Source: an uncultured Clostridia bacterium (GTDB lineage Bacteria > Bacillota > Clostridia > Oscillospirales > Acutalibacteraceae). Taken from it: 9,582 nucleotides of DNA. The notes beneath the pieces are model-generated. The model ran no database searches, was not told the DNA's origin, and saw only the letters and a list, made by a program, of their open reading frames with translations. The translations under genes were made by a program, and so were the position numbers. Shown here in pieces: positions 1 to 5,976 of the stretch (the first letter of the stretch is position 1; every line of letters begins with the position of its first letter). The stretch lies in assembly GCA_945868935.1 (NCBI GenBank), contig CAMBNE010000022.1, positions 1 to 9,582 on the forward strand, in the 5' to 3' direction.

Positions 1-2
1 AT

Positions 3-38
3 TAAACTTTTGGATTAATCCAACCTATCCACTCGACC
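3..38 (+). repeat. Left copy of a 36-bp inverted repeat bracketing the locus
   Basis: By eye, this matches the reverse complement of 9358-9393 at 32 of 36 positions, including an unbroken 18-bp run (21-38). It is joined directly to the heptanucleotide repeat that follows, as the other copy is. It is non-coding. It is probably a copy of a genome-wide dispersed repeat rather than something unique to this locus, but that cannot be tested from one window. Confidence 0.8.
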
Positions 39-40
39 AC

Positions 41-82
41 AACTCCACTCTCCACTCTCCACACTCCAAACTCCACACTCGC
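41..82 (+). repeat. Heptanucleotide tandem repeat, family A (six units)
   Basis: Six consecutive 7-bp units can be read in register: AACTCCA, CTCTCCA, CTCTCCA, CACTCCA, AACTCCA, CACTCGC. The consensus on the other strand is close to GTGTGGA. Units vary at one to three positions, so this is an old or degenerating short tandem repeat. The same family occurs in the opposite orientation at 9324-9358 and begins again at the window's right edge. Confidence 0.8.
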
Positions 83-125
83 CAAATTATAGTTTAGCTT
101 TAAAACAATCCCATTCAAATATATA

Positions 126-524
126 TTAACCTATCGGTGCAAGAAAACTGAAATACGGGATATTTCTAATCACACCGAACAAAATAAAACAGCAGATTAA
201 TAATATTACAATGACATTAAACCACCTGCTGTGCGGCATATTACCTGTTTTAATATATGTGACAACCGACGCAATCGCAATAATAAGAAACAGAGGAGAT
301 AAAATCAAAACAGCGGCATTCTGATGCAGGGCAGACATAAAATCAAGCTGAAACAGACTTATAAACATTCTTGAAATTCCGCACCCGGGACAGTAAAGTC
401 CCGTAACAAAATGAAACGGACAAGGAATCGCAAAGCCGGTCAGCCTGTTAATTACATAATATAAAATTCAGGCTGCGAGCAGAATTGCCGCAGCCGTAAT
501 TGTCTTTTTTATTCTTTTTTTCAT
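126..524 (-). pseudogene. DUF2752-type membrane protein gene interrupted by an in-frame TGA
   Basis: Read from the ATG at 524, the frame gives MKKRIKKTITAAAAILLAA with minor uncertainty only in wording, reaches a TGA at 470-468 after 18 codons, then stays open to the TAA at 128-126. The part after the stop carries GLYCPGCGISR followed by LDFMSALHQN and two hydrophobic helices. A CPGCG(I/L)(T/S)R motif followed by a downstream DF..AL..N segment is the hallmark of the DUF2752 family of small membrane proteins, whose function is unknown. Total span is 132 codons, a normal family length, so only the single stop breaks it. A tryptophan (TGG) would fit at the stop. Starting at the ATG at 368 would lose the CPGCG motif, so the short downstream ORF is not the natural gene. 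The ATG lies 9 bp after the stop of the DUF4234 gene, which suggests an operon, but no clear SD precedes it. Alternatives are a sequencing error or stop-codon readthrough. Confidence 0.7.
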
Positions 525-533
525 CAGTGAGAA

Positions 534-878
534 TTATGACAATTTGTTAAGCTCATTCTGCATAAGAGCATAAGCAACAATGCCAAAACCGAAAAGTTCA
601 AGAATAAGGTAAAGAATACCTGAATTTGAGTCAGCAGGCATATTTCTCATAGCCTTAGCCTCATTGATTTTTTCTCCCTGCTTGTAAGCCCAATAGATAC
701 CATAGATACCGCAGGTTACAAGTGTAAGAAGAAATACCATACCGCCGGAAGTTCCGTCCTGAGCGTGGCCTGAAGCAACATTAGTGTCGTTTGCAAGAAC
801 AATCATCCAATAAATTGCATAAATACCGCAAGTTATAATTGAAAGTACAATGCACAAACCTACATTTCTCTTAACCAT
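534..878 (-). CDS. DUF4234-type small membrane protein
   Basis: A 114-residue hydrophobic protein. Two segments repeat the same signature: TCGIYAIYW (residues 16-24) and TCGIYGIYW (55-63), each at the end of a hydrophobic helix. A third hydrophobic segment near the C-terminus (about 87-105) ends in FGFGIVAYALMQ. This TCGIY.IYW pattern after a KR-N-GLC start is typical of DUF4234 proteins, integral membrane proteins of unknown role. The start at 878 is supported by a strong SD (AGGAGGT, 885-891) six bases upstream and by a good promoter just beyond. It is transcribed away from dnaA, as expected left of an origin. It is followed closely by the broken DUF2752 gene, and pairing of these two families suggests a shared membrane function. 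No function is assigned. Confidence 0.85.
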   Translation of the reverse strand: MVKRNVGLCIVLSIITCGIYAIYWMIVLANDTNVASGHAQDGTSGGMVFLLTLVTCGIYGIYWAYKQGEKINEAKAMRNMPADSNSGILYLILELFGFGIVAYALMQNELNKLS

Positions 879-907
879 TTGTCTACCTCCTATAATTTGG
901 TAATTTG

Positions 908-936
908 ATTATATATTAATTTGCTTTGTTAGTCAA
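908..936 (-). promoter_or_regulatory. Housekeeping (sigma-A type) promoter for the DUF4234 gene
   Basis: On the minus strand, TTGACT (936-931) is followed after exactly 17 bp by a perfect TATAAT (913-908). Transcription would start near 901, leaving a leader of about 22 nt that contains the AGGAGGT site. This is the best-matching promoter seen in the window. Confidence 0.85.
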
Positions 937-947
937 TAGATTTTTGC

Positions 948-982
948 ACAAAAATAAAAATTATCGACAAAAAATAAAAATT
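948..982 (+). repeat. A/T-rich direct repeat with a DnaA-box-like core
   Basis: ACAAAAATAAAAATT (948-962) is repeated as ACAAAAAATAAAAATT (967-982), with TTATCGACA (961-969) at the junction, followed by a T run to 987. An A/T-rich repeat next to a near-consensus DnaA box is what an unwinding element could look like. That reading is inference; it could also be simple sequence. Confidence 0.4.
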
Positions 983-988
983 TTTTTG

Positions 989-1003
989 GCGGTGAGCCAC
1001 CGC
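989..1003. other. Short GC-rich hairpin
   Basis: GCGGTG and CACCGC form a perfect 6-bp stem around the loop AGC. A T run lies before it on the plus strand, not after it, and neither strand gives the stem-then-U order of an intrinsic terminator. Its role is unknown. Confidence 0.5.
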
Positions 1004-1083
1004 AGGTAAATCTAGTTGAAAAATCGGATTGTTTTGAAATAACGGATGCCCGAATTATAGGTTGATATATAGGTGACGTTTTT

Positions 1084-1107
1084 GTGAGCGACGGGGGCGT
1101 CGCTCGC
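1084..1107. other. GC-rich hairpin, possible remnant of a foldback element
   Basis: GAGCGACG (1086-1093) pairs perfectly with CGTCGCTC (1098-1105) around a GGGG loop, and a G-T wobble plus a G-C pair can extend the stem by two. Read on the minus strand, the hairpin is preceded by GTAG, the same start as the three GTAGGGA foldback elements further right, but no matching second end is seen. There is no U tract on either strand, so it is not a convincing terminator. Confidence 0.45.
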
Positions 1108-1122
1108 TACAAGATAAAACAC

Positions 1123-1280
1123 AAAACAGATGAAGTTAAGTTGTATCCTGCGTAAGACATAGAAAAATGTATGACTCCGCGATACCGAGGTATAATTTAT
1201 ATCCTATTTATAGGACGGAATAAAAAACTCACGAGATACCGATTTTTACTAAATATCCGACGTATATAACGTACTAAAAC
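1123..1280 (+). repeat. Dispersed intergenic element, copy 1 (with internal duplication)
   Basis: The first part (1123-1204) matches 5977-6059 closely, including the 15-mer GACATAGAAAAATGT (1156-1170) and GATACCGAG (1181-1189). The last part (1257-1279) matches 6058-6080. The extra bases between are explained if a unit of about 50 bp beginning with GATACCGA is present twice here (1181 and 1235) in diverged form. A small hairpin, TCCTAT-TT-ATAGGA, sits at 1202-1215. There is no ORF. It lies upstream of dnaA in the same orientation as copy 2 lies upstream of the zinc-ribbon gene. Confidence 0.75.
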
Positions 1281-1282
1281 AC

Positions 1283-1311
1283 TTGCATTATCAGCGGTTT
1301 TGAGGTATAAT
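1283..1311 (+). promoter_or_regulatory. Probable dnaA promoter
   Basis: TTGCAT (1283-1288), 17 bp, then a perfect TATAAT (1306-1311). Transcription would begin near 1318, about 88 nt before the chosen dnaA start. The -35 matches only the first three consensus bases. A second TATAAT at 1191-1196 lies inside the dispersed element and shares the 11-mer GAGGTATAATT with this one, but has a poor, closely spaced -35. Confidence 0.5.
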
Positions 1312-1405
1312 TATATGGAATGGTATTTTGATAATGGGATAAAATTCGGAAATTAAAAAATGTGCAGATTCTGACTGCATTTTATGAGAGGAAGGTATGA
1401 ATTTG

Positions 1406-2731
1406 ATGGATTCATTTGATGACGCTTGGGAGGTCATTTGCTCCTACTGCAAAACCAAAATAACCGACGTCGCATACAACACCTGGATTAGCAGAATCAA
1501 ACCTTTAGAGCTTGACTTTGAAAGCAACACAGCATATCTTATTGTTCCAAACGATTTTCACCGCCAGACTTTAACACGCTGTTACATTCCGCTTTTGAAT
1601 GAGGCTTTTGAGGCTGTTTTTGACAATAAATTTATTATTTCATTCAAAACCCCCGAAGAGATTGAGGAGTATAAGTCAAAGACTCCCGAAATAAAGGAAG
1701 AGGTTAAGGACACCAACTACGAATACACCTTCGATACCTTTATTGTCGGCTCTTCAAACAAGTTTGCACATGCGGCTTGCCTTGCGGTAGCAACAAACCC
1801 GTCGCACGCATATAATCCTCTGTTCCTCTGGGGAAACTCGGGACTCGGCAAGACTCACCTGCTTTACGCAATCGGCAATGAAATCAAGAAGAACGACCCT
1901 TCAAAGGTTATTTGCTACATAAAGGGCGACGATTTTACGAACGACCTTATTGAATCTCTGCGCCTTGCAAAGATGAGCGAGTTCAGACACAAATACAGAC
2001 AGGCTGACATTCTGCTTGTCGACGACGTTCAGTTTATCGGCGGCAGGGAGAGTACGCAGGAGGAATTTTTCCACACCTTCAACGCACTTTACGACGCCAA
2101 AAAGCAGATTGTTCTCACGTCAGACCGTCCGCCAAAGGAAATCAAAACGCTTGACGACCGTCTGCGTTCACGCTTTGAGCAGGATTTAATTGCTGACATT
2201 CAGCCGCCCGATATTGAAACGAGAATTGCAATTATTAAGCGCAAGGCTGAACTTATTGAAATTGATTTGTCAAACGAGGTATGCGAGTATATAGCCTCAA
2301 AAATCAAATCAAATATCCGCCAGCTTGAGGGCACTGTTAAAAAGCTCAAGGCAAAGTCACTTTTAAATCACGAAAAACCGACAATTTCTTCTGTTCAGGA
2401 GGTTATTGTCGACATCTTAAACAACGACGTTCCGCCTGAGGTTACGGTTGAGCGAATCATTGACGAGGTTGCAAGAACCTACGGCGTTTCAGCCGAGGAA
2501 ATCCGCTCGCAGAAAAACAGGAGCGCAAACATAAGCAACGCACGTCATATTGCAATTTACGTTACAAGAGAGCTGACAACGCTTTCTATGGTTGCAATCG
2601 GTGAGGAGTTCGGCAACAGGCACTATTCTACGATTATCTACACGCTCAAAAAGGTACAGGAAATGATGGAAAAAGACCGCAAGGTCAAGGAAATCATTGA
2701 CGACACCATTAAAAACATAAGAGATAGGTAG
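1406..2731 (+). CDS. dnaA: Chromosomal replication initiator DnaA
   Basis: DnaA is the AAA+ ATPase that binds DnaA boxes, oligomerises on oriC and melts it. All four domains are present: an N-terminal helicase-interaction domain (from MDSFDDAWEVICSYCK), a short linker, the ATPase core and a C-terminal DNA-binding domain. Visible motifs (numbered from this start) are Walker A GNSGLGKT at 143-150, Walker B LLVDDVQF with D206-D207, sensor LTSDRPP near 236-242, and RLRSRFEQ near 250-257. The frame also opens at an ATG at 1397, but the SD-like GAGGAAGG (1388-1395) is only one base from it. TTG 1403 or ATG 1406 are spaced correctly, and 1406 gives the usual N-terminus (441 aa). In the DNA-binding domain the usual GGRDHTT loop reads GNRHYST, and the Pro-Arg-Gln of the upstream helix reads Ala-Arg-His. 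The upstream promoter and SD are moderate. Confidence 0.97.
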   Translation: MDSFDDAWEVICSYCKTKITDVAYNTWISRIKPLELDFESNTAYLIVPNDFHRQTLTRCYIPLLNEAFEAVFDNKFIISFKTPEEIEEYKSKTPEIKEEVKDTNYEYTFDTFIVGSSNKFAHAACLAVATNPSHAYNPLFLWGNSGLGKTHLLYAIGNEIKKNDPSKVICYIKGDDFTNDLIESLRLAKMSEFRHKYRQADILLVDDVQFIGGRESTQEEFFHTFNALYDAKKQIVLTSDRPPKEIKTLDDRLRSRFEQDLIADIQPPDIETRIAIIKRKAELIEIDLSNEVCEYIASKIKSNIRQLEGTVKKLKAKSLLNHEKPTISSVQEVIVDILNNDVPPEVTVERIIDEVARTYGVSAEEIRSQKNRSANISNARHIAIYVTRELTTLSMVAIGEEFGNRHYSTIIYTLKKVQEMMEKDRKVKEIIDDTIKNIRDR

Positions 2732-2738
2732 TTTTTCA

Positions 2739-2773
2739 ATGCGGAATTCGAAATGCATAATGCGGAATTAAAT
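2739..2773 (+). repeat. Heptanucleotide tandem repeat, family B
   Basis: Units read in 7-bp register: AATGCGG, AATTCGA, AATGCAT, AATGCGG, AATTAAA. Positions 2739-2766 match the reverse complement of 9536-9563 at 26 of 28 bases. It begins seven bases after the dnaA stop codon. Confidence 0.75.
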
Positions 2774-2866
2774 AATCATAAACAATTTTAGGAAACAACC
2801 TTTTTAACTAACAATTTCATAAACATTCCGCTAACATAAATTAACGCATTGTTGAATGTTAAAAAT

Positions 2867-2894
2867 TTGTTGAATATTGTTTAGCGTTTATAAA
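2867..2894 (+). promoter_or_regulatory. Candidate dnaN promoter (weak)
   Basis: TTGTTG (2867-2872), 16 bp, then TATAAA (2889-2894). An overlapping alternative is TTGAAT (2852-2857), 17 bp, TATTGT (2875-2880). Both match consensus only partly in an A/T-rich stretch, so chance occurrence is a real possibility. A promoter is plausible because dnaN sits almost 300 bp from dnaA. Confidence 0.25.
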
Positions 2895-3027
2895 CATTTG
2901 TAAAATTTGCATTGTGGACGTAAAAATTAAGTGTACAAGCCATAATTTCAGGTTTTTCAATATTTTAACATCACCTACTACGACTACGAATAAATAAATA
3001 TTATTAAGATAGGAGAAGAAAACTGCC

Positions 3028-4134
3028 GTGAAAATTTCGTGTTTAAGAACCGACCTTGCAAATGCAGTGTCAAACGTTTCAAGAGCCGTTTCTACAAAAG
3101 CCGCTATTCCTGCACTTGAAGGCGTACTGATAAAAGCATATGATAACAAACTCAATATTTCGGGCTACAATCTTGAAATCGGAATTACAACCGATATCGA
3201 GGCTACAATTCAGGCCGAGGGTGAAATCGTTGTCAGCGCAAAGCTGTTTCTCGATATAGTTCGCCGCTTACCCGAAGAAATAGTTATGATTGAAACAGAT
3301 GACAGAATGGTTACATACATAACCTGCGGTCACGTTGACTACCAGATTGTAGGTATGTCGTCCGTTGAATATCCCGATTTGCCGAGCTTTGAACAGACTG
3401 ACGGAATTAACGTCAATTCAAAAATCCTGCGTGAAATGATTAGACAGACTGTTTATGCAGTCAGCGAAAATACTGCAAAGCCGATTTACACAGGCTCTCT
3501 GTTCGAAATTGAGAACGGAAATTTCAGAATTGTGGCTGTTGACGGCTACAGAATGGCTATCAGAAATGAAAATGTCGACTCTGAAAGCAAAACAAGCTTT
3601 GTTGTGCCGGGCAAGACACAGCAAGAGGTTTTAAAGCTTTTAACAGATGATGAGGAAAATGTTGAAATTATAATCGGTCAGCGACACATCACCTTTAAGG
3701 TTAGAAATTACCGTGTGATTTCACGTCTTATAGAGGGCACGTTCCTCGACTACAATACAACAATTCCGAAAGAGGCTAAAACCGAAATCGTGATGAATAC
3801 AAGAAGTATCATCAATGCAATTGAGAGAATGTCGCTTTTAAATAACGACAGAGTGCAAAGCCCGGTAAGGTGCATTTTTGCCGACGATGAAATCAAGCTT
3901 TCATGTGCGTCAGCAGTTGGTAAGGCAAGTGATGTGCTGTCAGTTCCGATAATCGGCGATCCGGTTGAAATCGGCTTTAACAACCGCTATATGCTTGACG
4001 CTCTTAAGAACACTGATACCGACGAAATCAAGCTGATACTTAATGGTCCTACTGCTCCGATGATTATTAAGCCAATAAAAGGTGACAGCTTTTTGTGCTT
4101 TGTACTTCCGATGAGGCTTGCAAATGAGAACTGA
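3028..4134 (+). CDS. dnaN: DNA polymerase III beta subunit (sliding clamp)
   Basis: The beta clamp is a ring-shaped dimer that encircles DNA and tethers the replicative polymerase and other repair factors. The 368-residue length is normal for three tandem clamp domains (about 1-120, 125-245 and 250-368). The N-terminus [35 protein letters not shown] and the middle-domain segment around [12 protein letters not shown] are typical, and the protein ends in the family's LPMRL near the C-terminus. Translation starts at GTG 3028; AGGAGA (3011-3016) lies 11 bases upstream, a slightly long gap, and no better in-frame start is present. The coding region overlaps the start of yaaA by 11 bp, implying translational coupling. 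No truncation or unusual residue was noticed. Confidence 0.97.
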   Translation: MKISCLRTDLANAVSNVSRAVSTKAAIPALEGVLIKAYDNKLNISGYNLEIGITTDIEATIQAEGEIVVSAKLFLDIVRRLPEEIVMIETDDRMVTYITCGHVDYQIVGMSSVEYPDLPSFEQTDGINVNSKILREMIRQTVYAVSENTAKPIYTGSLFEIENGNFRIVAVDGYRMAIRNENVDSESKTSFVVPGKTQQEVLKLLTDDEENVEIIIGQRHITFKVRNYRVISRLIEGTFLDYNTTIPKEAKTEIVMNTRSIINAIERMSLLNNDRVQSPVRCIFADDEIKLSCASAVGKASDVLSVPIIGDPVEIGFNNRYMLDALKNTDTDEIKLILNGPTAPMIIKPIKGDSFLCFVLPMRLANEN

Positions 4135-4336
4135 GAAGATTACAATTGACAGCGAATTTATAAAATTGCAGGATTTATTAAAGCTCGGCGGAGCTGTTGA
4201 CACAGGCGGAATGGCAAAGGTTGTCATTCAGAACGGCGAGGTCGAGGTAAACGGAGAAATTTGCACAATGCGCGGAAAAAAGATGCGCAGCGGCGACTTT
4301 GCGGTTTTTAACGATTTAAAATTAGAAGTTATATGA
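4124..4336 (+). CDS. yaaA: S4-domain RNA-binding protein YaaA
   Basis: A 70-residue protein that is almost entirely an S4 RNA-binding domain. The segment [21 protein letters not shown], followed by [26 protein letters not shown], has the S4 fold's conserved Leu, Gly and basic positions and matches the YaaA family encoded between dnaN and recF in Firmicutes. It probably binds ribosomal or other structured RNA; the exact role is not established. ATG 4124 is chosen because TGAGG (4112-4116) lies seven bases upstream. A TTG at 4118 would add two residues but sits too close to that site. It overlaps the end of dnaN, so the two are likely co-translated. Confidence 0.92.
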   Translation: MRTEKITIDSEFIKLQDLLKLGGAVDTGGMAKVVIQNGEVEVNGEICTMRGKKMRSGDFAVFNDLKLEVI

Positions 4337-4363
4337 TTTGAAACCAACCGTAACTAATTTTTC

Positions 4364-4440
4364 GTAGGGACACGGCGTGCCGTGTCCGCAAGTAAATATC
4401 CATTGTAAATATTTCACAGCGGAGGAGAGTCGTTCCCTAC
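4364..4440 (+). mobile_element. Foldback (MITE-like) element, copy a, between yaaA and recF
   Basis: 77 bp bounded by GTAGGGA and TCCCTAC. The left arm is itself a perfect hairpin, GGACACGG-CGTG-CCGTGTCC (4368-4387). The size, the ends and the inner CGGA junction after an A/T-rich centre match copies b and c, although the arm sequence differs. No protein is encoded. The element ends five bases before the recF ATG. No clear target-site duplication is visible. Confidence 0.7.
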
Positions 4441-4445
4441 AAAGT

Positions 4446-5543
4446 ATGAAAGTAATAGCAATAAAATTTGAAAATTACAGAAATCTGAAAAATGACATAA
4501 TACAGCCCTGCGAGGGCGTTAATATCATCTACGGTGACAACGCTCAGGGAAAAACAAATCTGCTTGAGGCAATCTGGCTGTTCTGCGGAGGACATTCGTT
4601 CAGAAGTTCAAAGGACAGCGAAATTATCAGGTGGGATGAAAGTTTTGCAAGGCTTGAAATGAGATTTTTCGGGCAGGAGCGTGAGCAGACTGCAAAGCTG
4701 TTGTTTAACGGTAGCAAAAAACAGCTCGAAATAAACGGAGTTGAAAAAAAATCTGCGGCGGCGCTGATTGAAAAATTCTGCGCAGTTGTGTTTTCACCCG
4801 AGCATCTCAATTTAATAAAGAGAGGACCTTCGCAGAGAAGAAAATTCATTGACAGCGCAATTTGCAGGGAAAAACTGCAAAACGCAGTAATCCTCTCAAA
4901 ATTCAACAGAGTTTTAGTACAGCGAAATTCGCTTTTAAAAGATATTTACAAACGTCCGTCGCTTGAGGACACACTGCCTGTCTGGGACGAGCCGCTTGTT
5001 TTAAACGGCGCAATGCTCATAAAAAAGCGTATGGACTATGTTGAAATGCTCTCCAAAAGGGCAAAAATCTACCACGACGGAATTTCAAAAAACAGCGAAA
5101 ATCTGGAAATAAAATACATTTCCTCAATTGACGCCGAAATCTCCGACAGCGCAGAAGAAATTGCGGAAAAATTCCGAAAAAAGCTTATCGATAACAAAAA
5201 AGACGATATCCGAACGGGCGTTACCAACTTCGGACCGCACAGGGACGATATCGAAATTCTGATAAACGGCAAAAACGCCAGAGCCTTCGGCTCGCAGGGA
5301 CAGCAGAGAAGTGCAGTTTTGTCTTTAAAGCTTGCCGAGGCGTCTGTGCTGAAGGAGAGAATGGGCGAGGAGCCTGTAATTCTTCTTGACGACGTGCTAT
5401 CCGAGCTTGACTCAAAAAGGCAGGATTTTCTGCTCAACGAGCTTAAAGACTGTCAGGTTTTCATAACCTGCTGTGAAAAGTCAAACAAGGAACAGCTCAA
5501 AGAGGGAAAAATCTTTCTGCTGAAAAACGGGGAGGTCTGCTGA
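4446..5543 (+). CDS. recF: DNA replication and repair protein RecF
   Basis: RecF is an SMC/ABC-like ATPase that, with RecO and RecR, loads RecA at single-strand gaps. The 365-residue protein has Walker A GDNAQGKT (residues 30-37), the segment SPEHLNLIKRGPSQRRKFID, the ABC signature FGSQGQQRS (281-289) and Walker B ILLDDVLSELD (D315-D316). ATG 4446 gives the standard N-terminus MKVIAIKFENYRN. The frame stays open upstream to GTG 4377, but that stretch lies inside a foldback element. No SD stands at normal distance: GGAGGAGAG (4421-4429) is 16 bases away and belongs to the element. The stop TGA shares a base with the remB start, indicating co-translation. Confidence 0.96.
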   Translation: MKVIAIKFENYRNLKNDIIQPCEGVNIIYGDNAQGKTNLLEAIWLFCGGHSFRSSKDSEIIRWDESFARLEMRFFGQEREQTAKLLFNGSKKQLEINGVEKKSAAALIEKFCAVVFSPEHLNLIKRGPSQRRKFIDSAICREKLQNAVILSKFNRVLVQRNSLLKDIYKRPSLEDTLPVWDEPLVLNGAMLIKKRMDYVEMLSKRAKIYHDGISKNSENLEIKYISSIDAEISDSAEEIAEKFRKKLIDNKKDDIRTGVTNFGPHRDDIEILINGKNARAFGSQGQQRSAVLSLKLAEASVLKERMGEEPVILLDDVLSELDSKRQDFLLNELKDCQVFITCCEKSNKEQLKEGKIFLLKNGEVC

Positions 5544-5797
5544 TGTTTCTTCATCTGGGACAGGACACGGTTATCACAACCGAAAGTATTGTTGCAATGT
5601 TTGACATTGACGCCTGCACCGTTTCAAAAAAGACGAGGGATTTCCTTGCAAACGCCGAGAAAAAAGGCGAGGTTGTAAACGTTTCTTACGAACTGCCAAA
5701 GTCGTTTGTCGTGTGCGAAAAGCAGGGCAAAACCGTTGTGTATATCACCCAGCTTTCGACAAAAACGCTGTTGCTGAGAACAGAGTCGAGTATATAA
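5543..5797 (+). CDS. remB: RemB-like DUF370 regulator (YaaB)
   Basis: An 84-residue protein beginning MFLHLGQDTVITTESIVAMFD, with PKSFVV in the middle and a C-terminal SxxTL segment. These are the conserved features of the DUF370 family, and the position immediately after recF matches yaaB/remB of Bacillus. In Bacillus, RemA and RemB influence biofilm-matrix expression, and RemA forms DNA-binding rings; the role in this organism is not known. GGAGG (5531-5535) seven bases before the ATG supports the start. The ATG overlaps the recF stop by one base. It is the last gene of the dnaN-yaaA-recF-remB block, followed by 310 bp of repeats. Confidence 0.9.
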   Translation: MFLHLGQDTVITTESIVAMFDIDACTVSKKTRDFLANAEKKGEVVNVSYELPKSFVVCEKQGKTVVYITQLSTKTLLLRTESSI

Positions 5798-5840
5798 GCG
5801 GGATTGTATGAAAAAATGATAAGAAATCTGAATTGATAAT

Positions 5841-5919
5841 GTAGGGAACGGTCTTGACTGTTCCGAGTCGGTTAAGAGTTGGCTTGTAATTCAGCGGAAC
5901 GGTCAAGACCGTTCCCTAC
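5841..5919. mobile_element. Foldback (MITE-like) element, copy b, after remB
   Basis: 79 bp. The 25-bp ends (5841-5865 and 5895-5919) are inverted copies with one mismatch. Each end is in turn a near or perfect hairpin of the form GGAACGGTC-TT-GACCGTTCC, so the element can fold as two hairpins or one long one. The centre (5866-5894) encodes nothing. With the dispersed element at 5977-6094 it fills most of the 310-bp remB-to-zinc-ribbon gap. It could slow transcription or shape the mRNA end, but there is no U tract. Confidence 0.85.
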
Positions 5920-5976
5920 GGATATTAAGGAAATGTTTGCATTTTGGAATACAGATTTTAATAATTGTCAAATTTT

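Larger units (their letters stand above)
937..1396. other. Non-coding region upstream of dnaA; possible part of oriC
   Basis: About 460 bp without a gene, between divergent transcription units and beside dnaA, where Firmicute origins commonly lie. It contains an A/T-rich direct repeat (948-982), hairpins at 989-1003 and 1084-1107, a dispersed repeat (1123-1280) and a promoter-like sequence (1283-1311). The closest match to a DnaA box is TTATCGACA (961-969), one mismatch from TTATCCACA, next to the A/T-rich repeat. No cluster of canonical boxes is visible, so assignment as origin rests mainly on context. Confidence 0.45.
2732..3027. other. dnaA-dnaN intergenic region, possible oriC segment
   Basis: 296 bp, strongly A/T-rich, with no gene. 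It starts with a heptanucleotide repeat (2739-2766). It then holds three related 9-mers: TCATAAACA (2776-2784 and 2817-2825) and TTATAAACA (2888-2896, overlapping the perfect palindrome GTTTATAAAC at 2886-2895). It also holds TTGTTGAAT twice, 18 bp apart (2849-2857, 2867-2875), and TGTGGACGT (2913-2921). The dnaA-dnaN gap is a common site of oriC boxes and unwinding elements in Firmicutes. None of these words is a perfect TTATCCACA, so the origin call is contextual. Confidence 0.45.

Noticed and set aside
25..33. CTATCCACT as a DnaA box (also reversed at 9363-9371)
   Set aside because: It is part of the 36-bp dispersed repeat, differs from consensus at both ends, and lies far from the A/T-rich region.
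41..82. CRISPR array
   Set aside because: Units are 7 bp with no spacers; it is a short tandem repeat.
366..368. Start of an intact 80-aa protein at ATG 368
   Set aside because: It would drop the CPGCG motif located just upstream in the same frame, so this is the 3' part of the interrupted gene.
2489..2758. Antisense open frame overlapping the end of dnaA
   Set aside because: It is a shadow of the dnaA reading frame with no family features; the same applies to the other antisense frames inside dnaN, recF and gyrB.
4118..4123. TTG start for YaaA
   Set aside because: Only one base from the TGAGG site, while ATG 4124 is seven bases from it and fits the family.
4377..4445. In-frame upstream start (GTG) extending RecF by 23 residues
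   Set aside because: The stretch lies inside a foldback element and RecF normally begins MKV..KFENYRN; kept only as a finding about expression.
5841..5919. Intrinsic terminator after remB
   Set aside because: Strong hairpins but no U tract after either arm; the same structure with varied centres elsewhere shows it is a repeat element.
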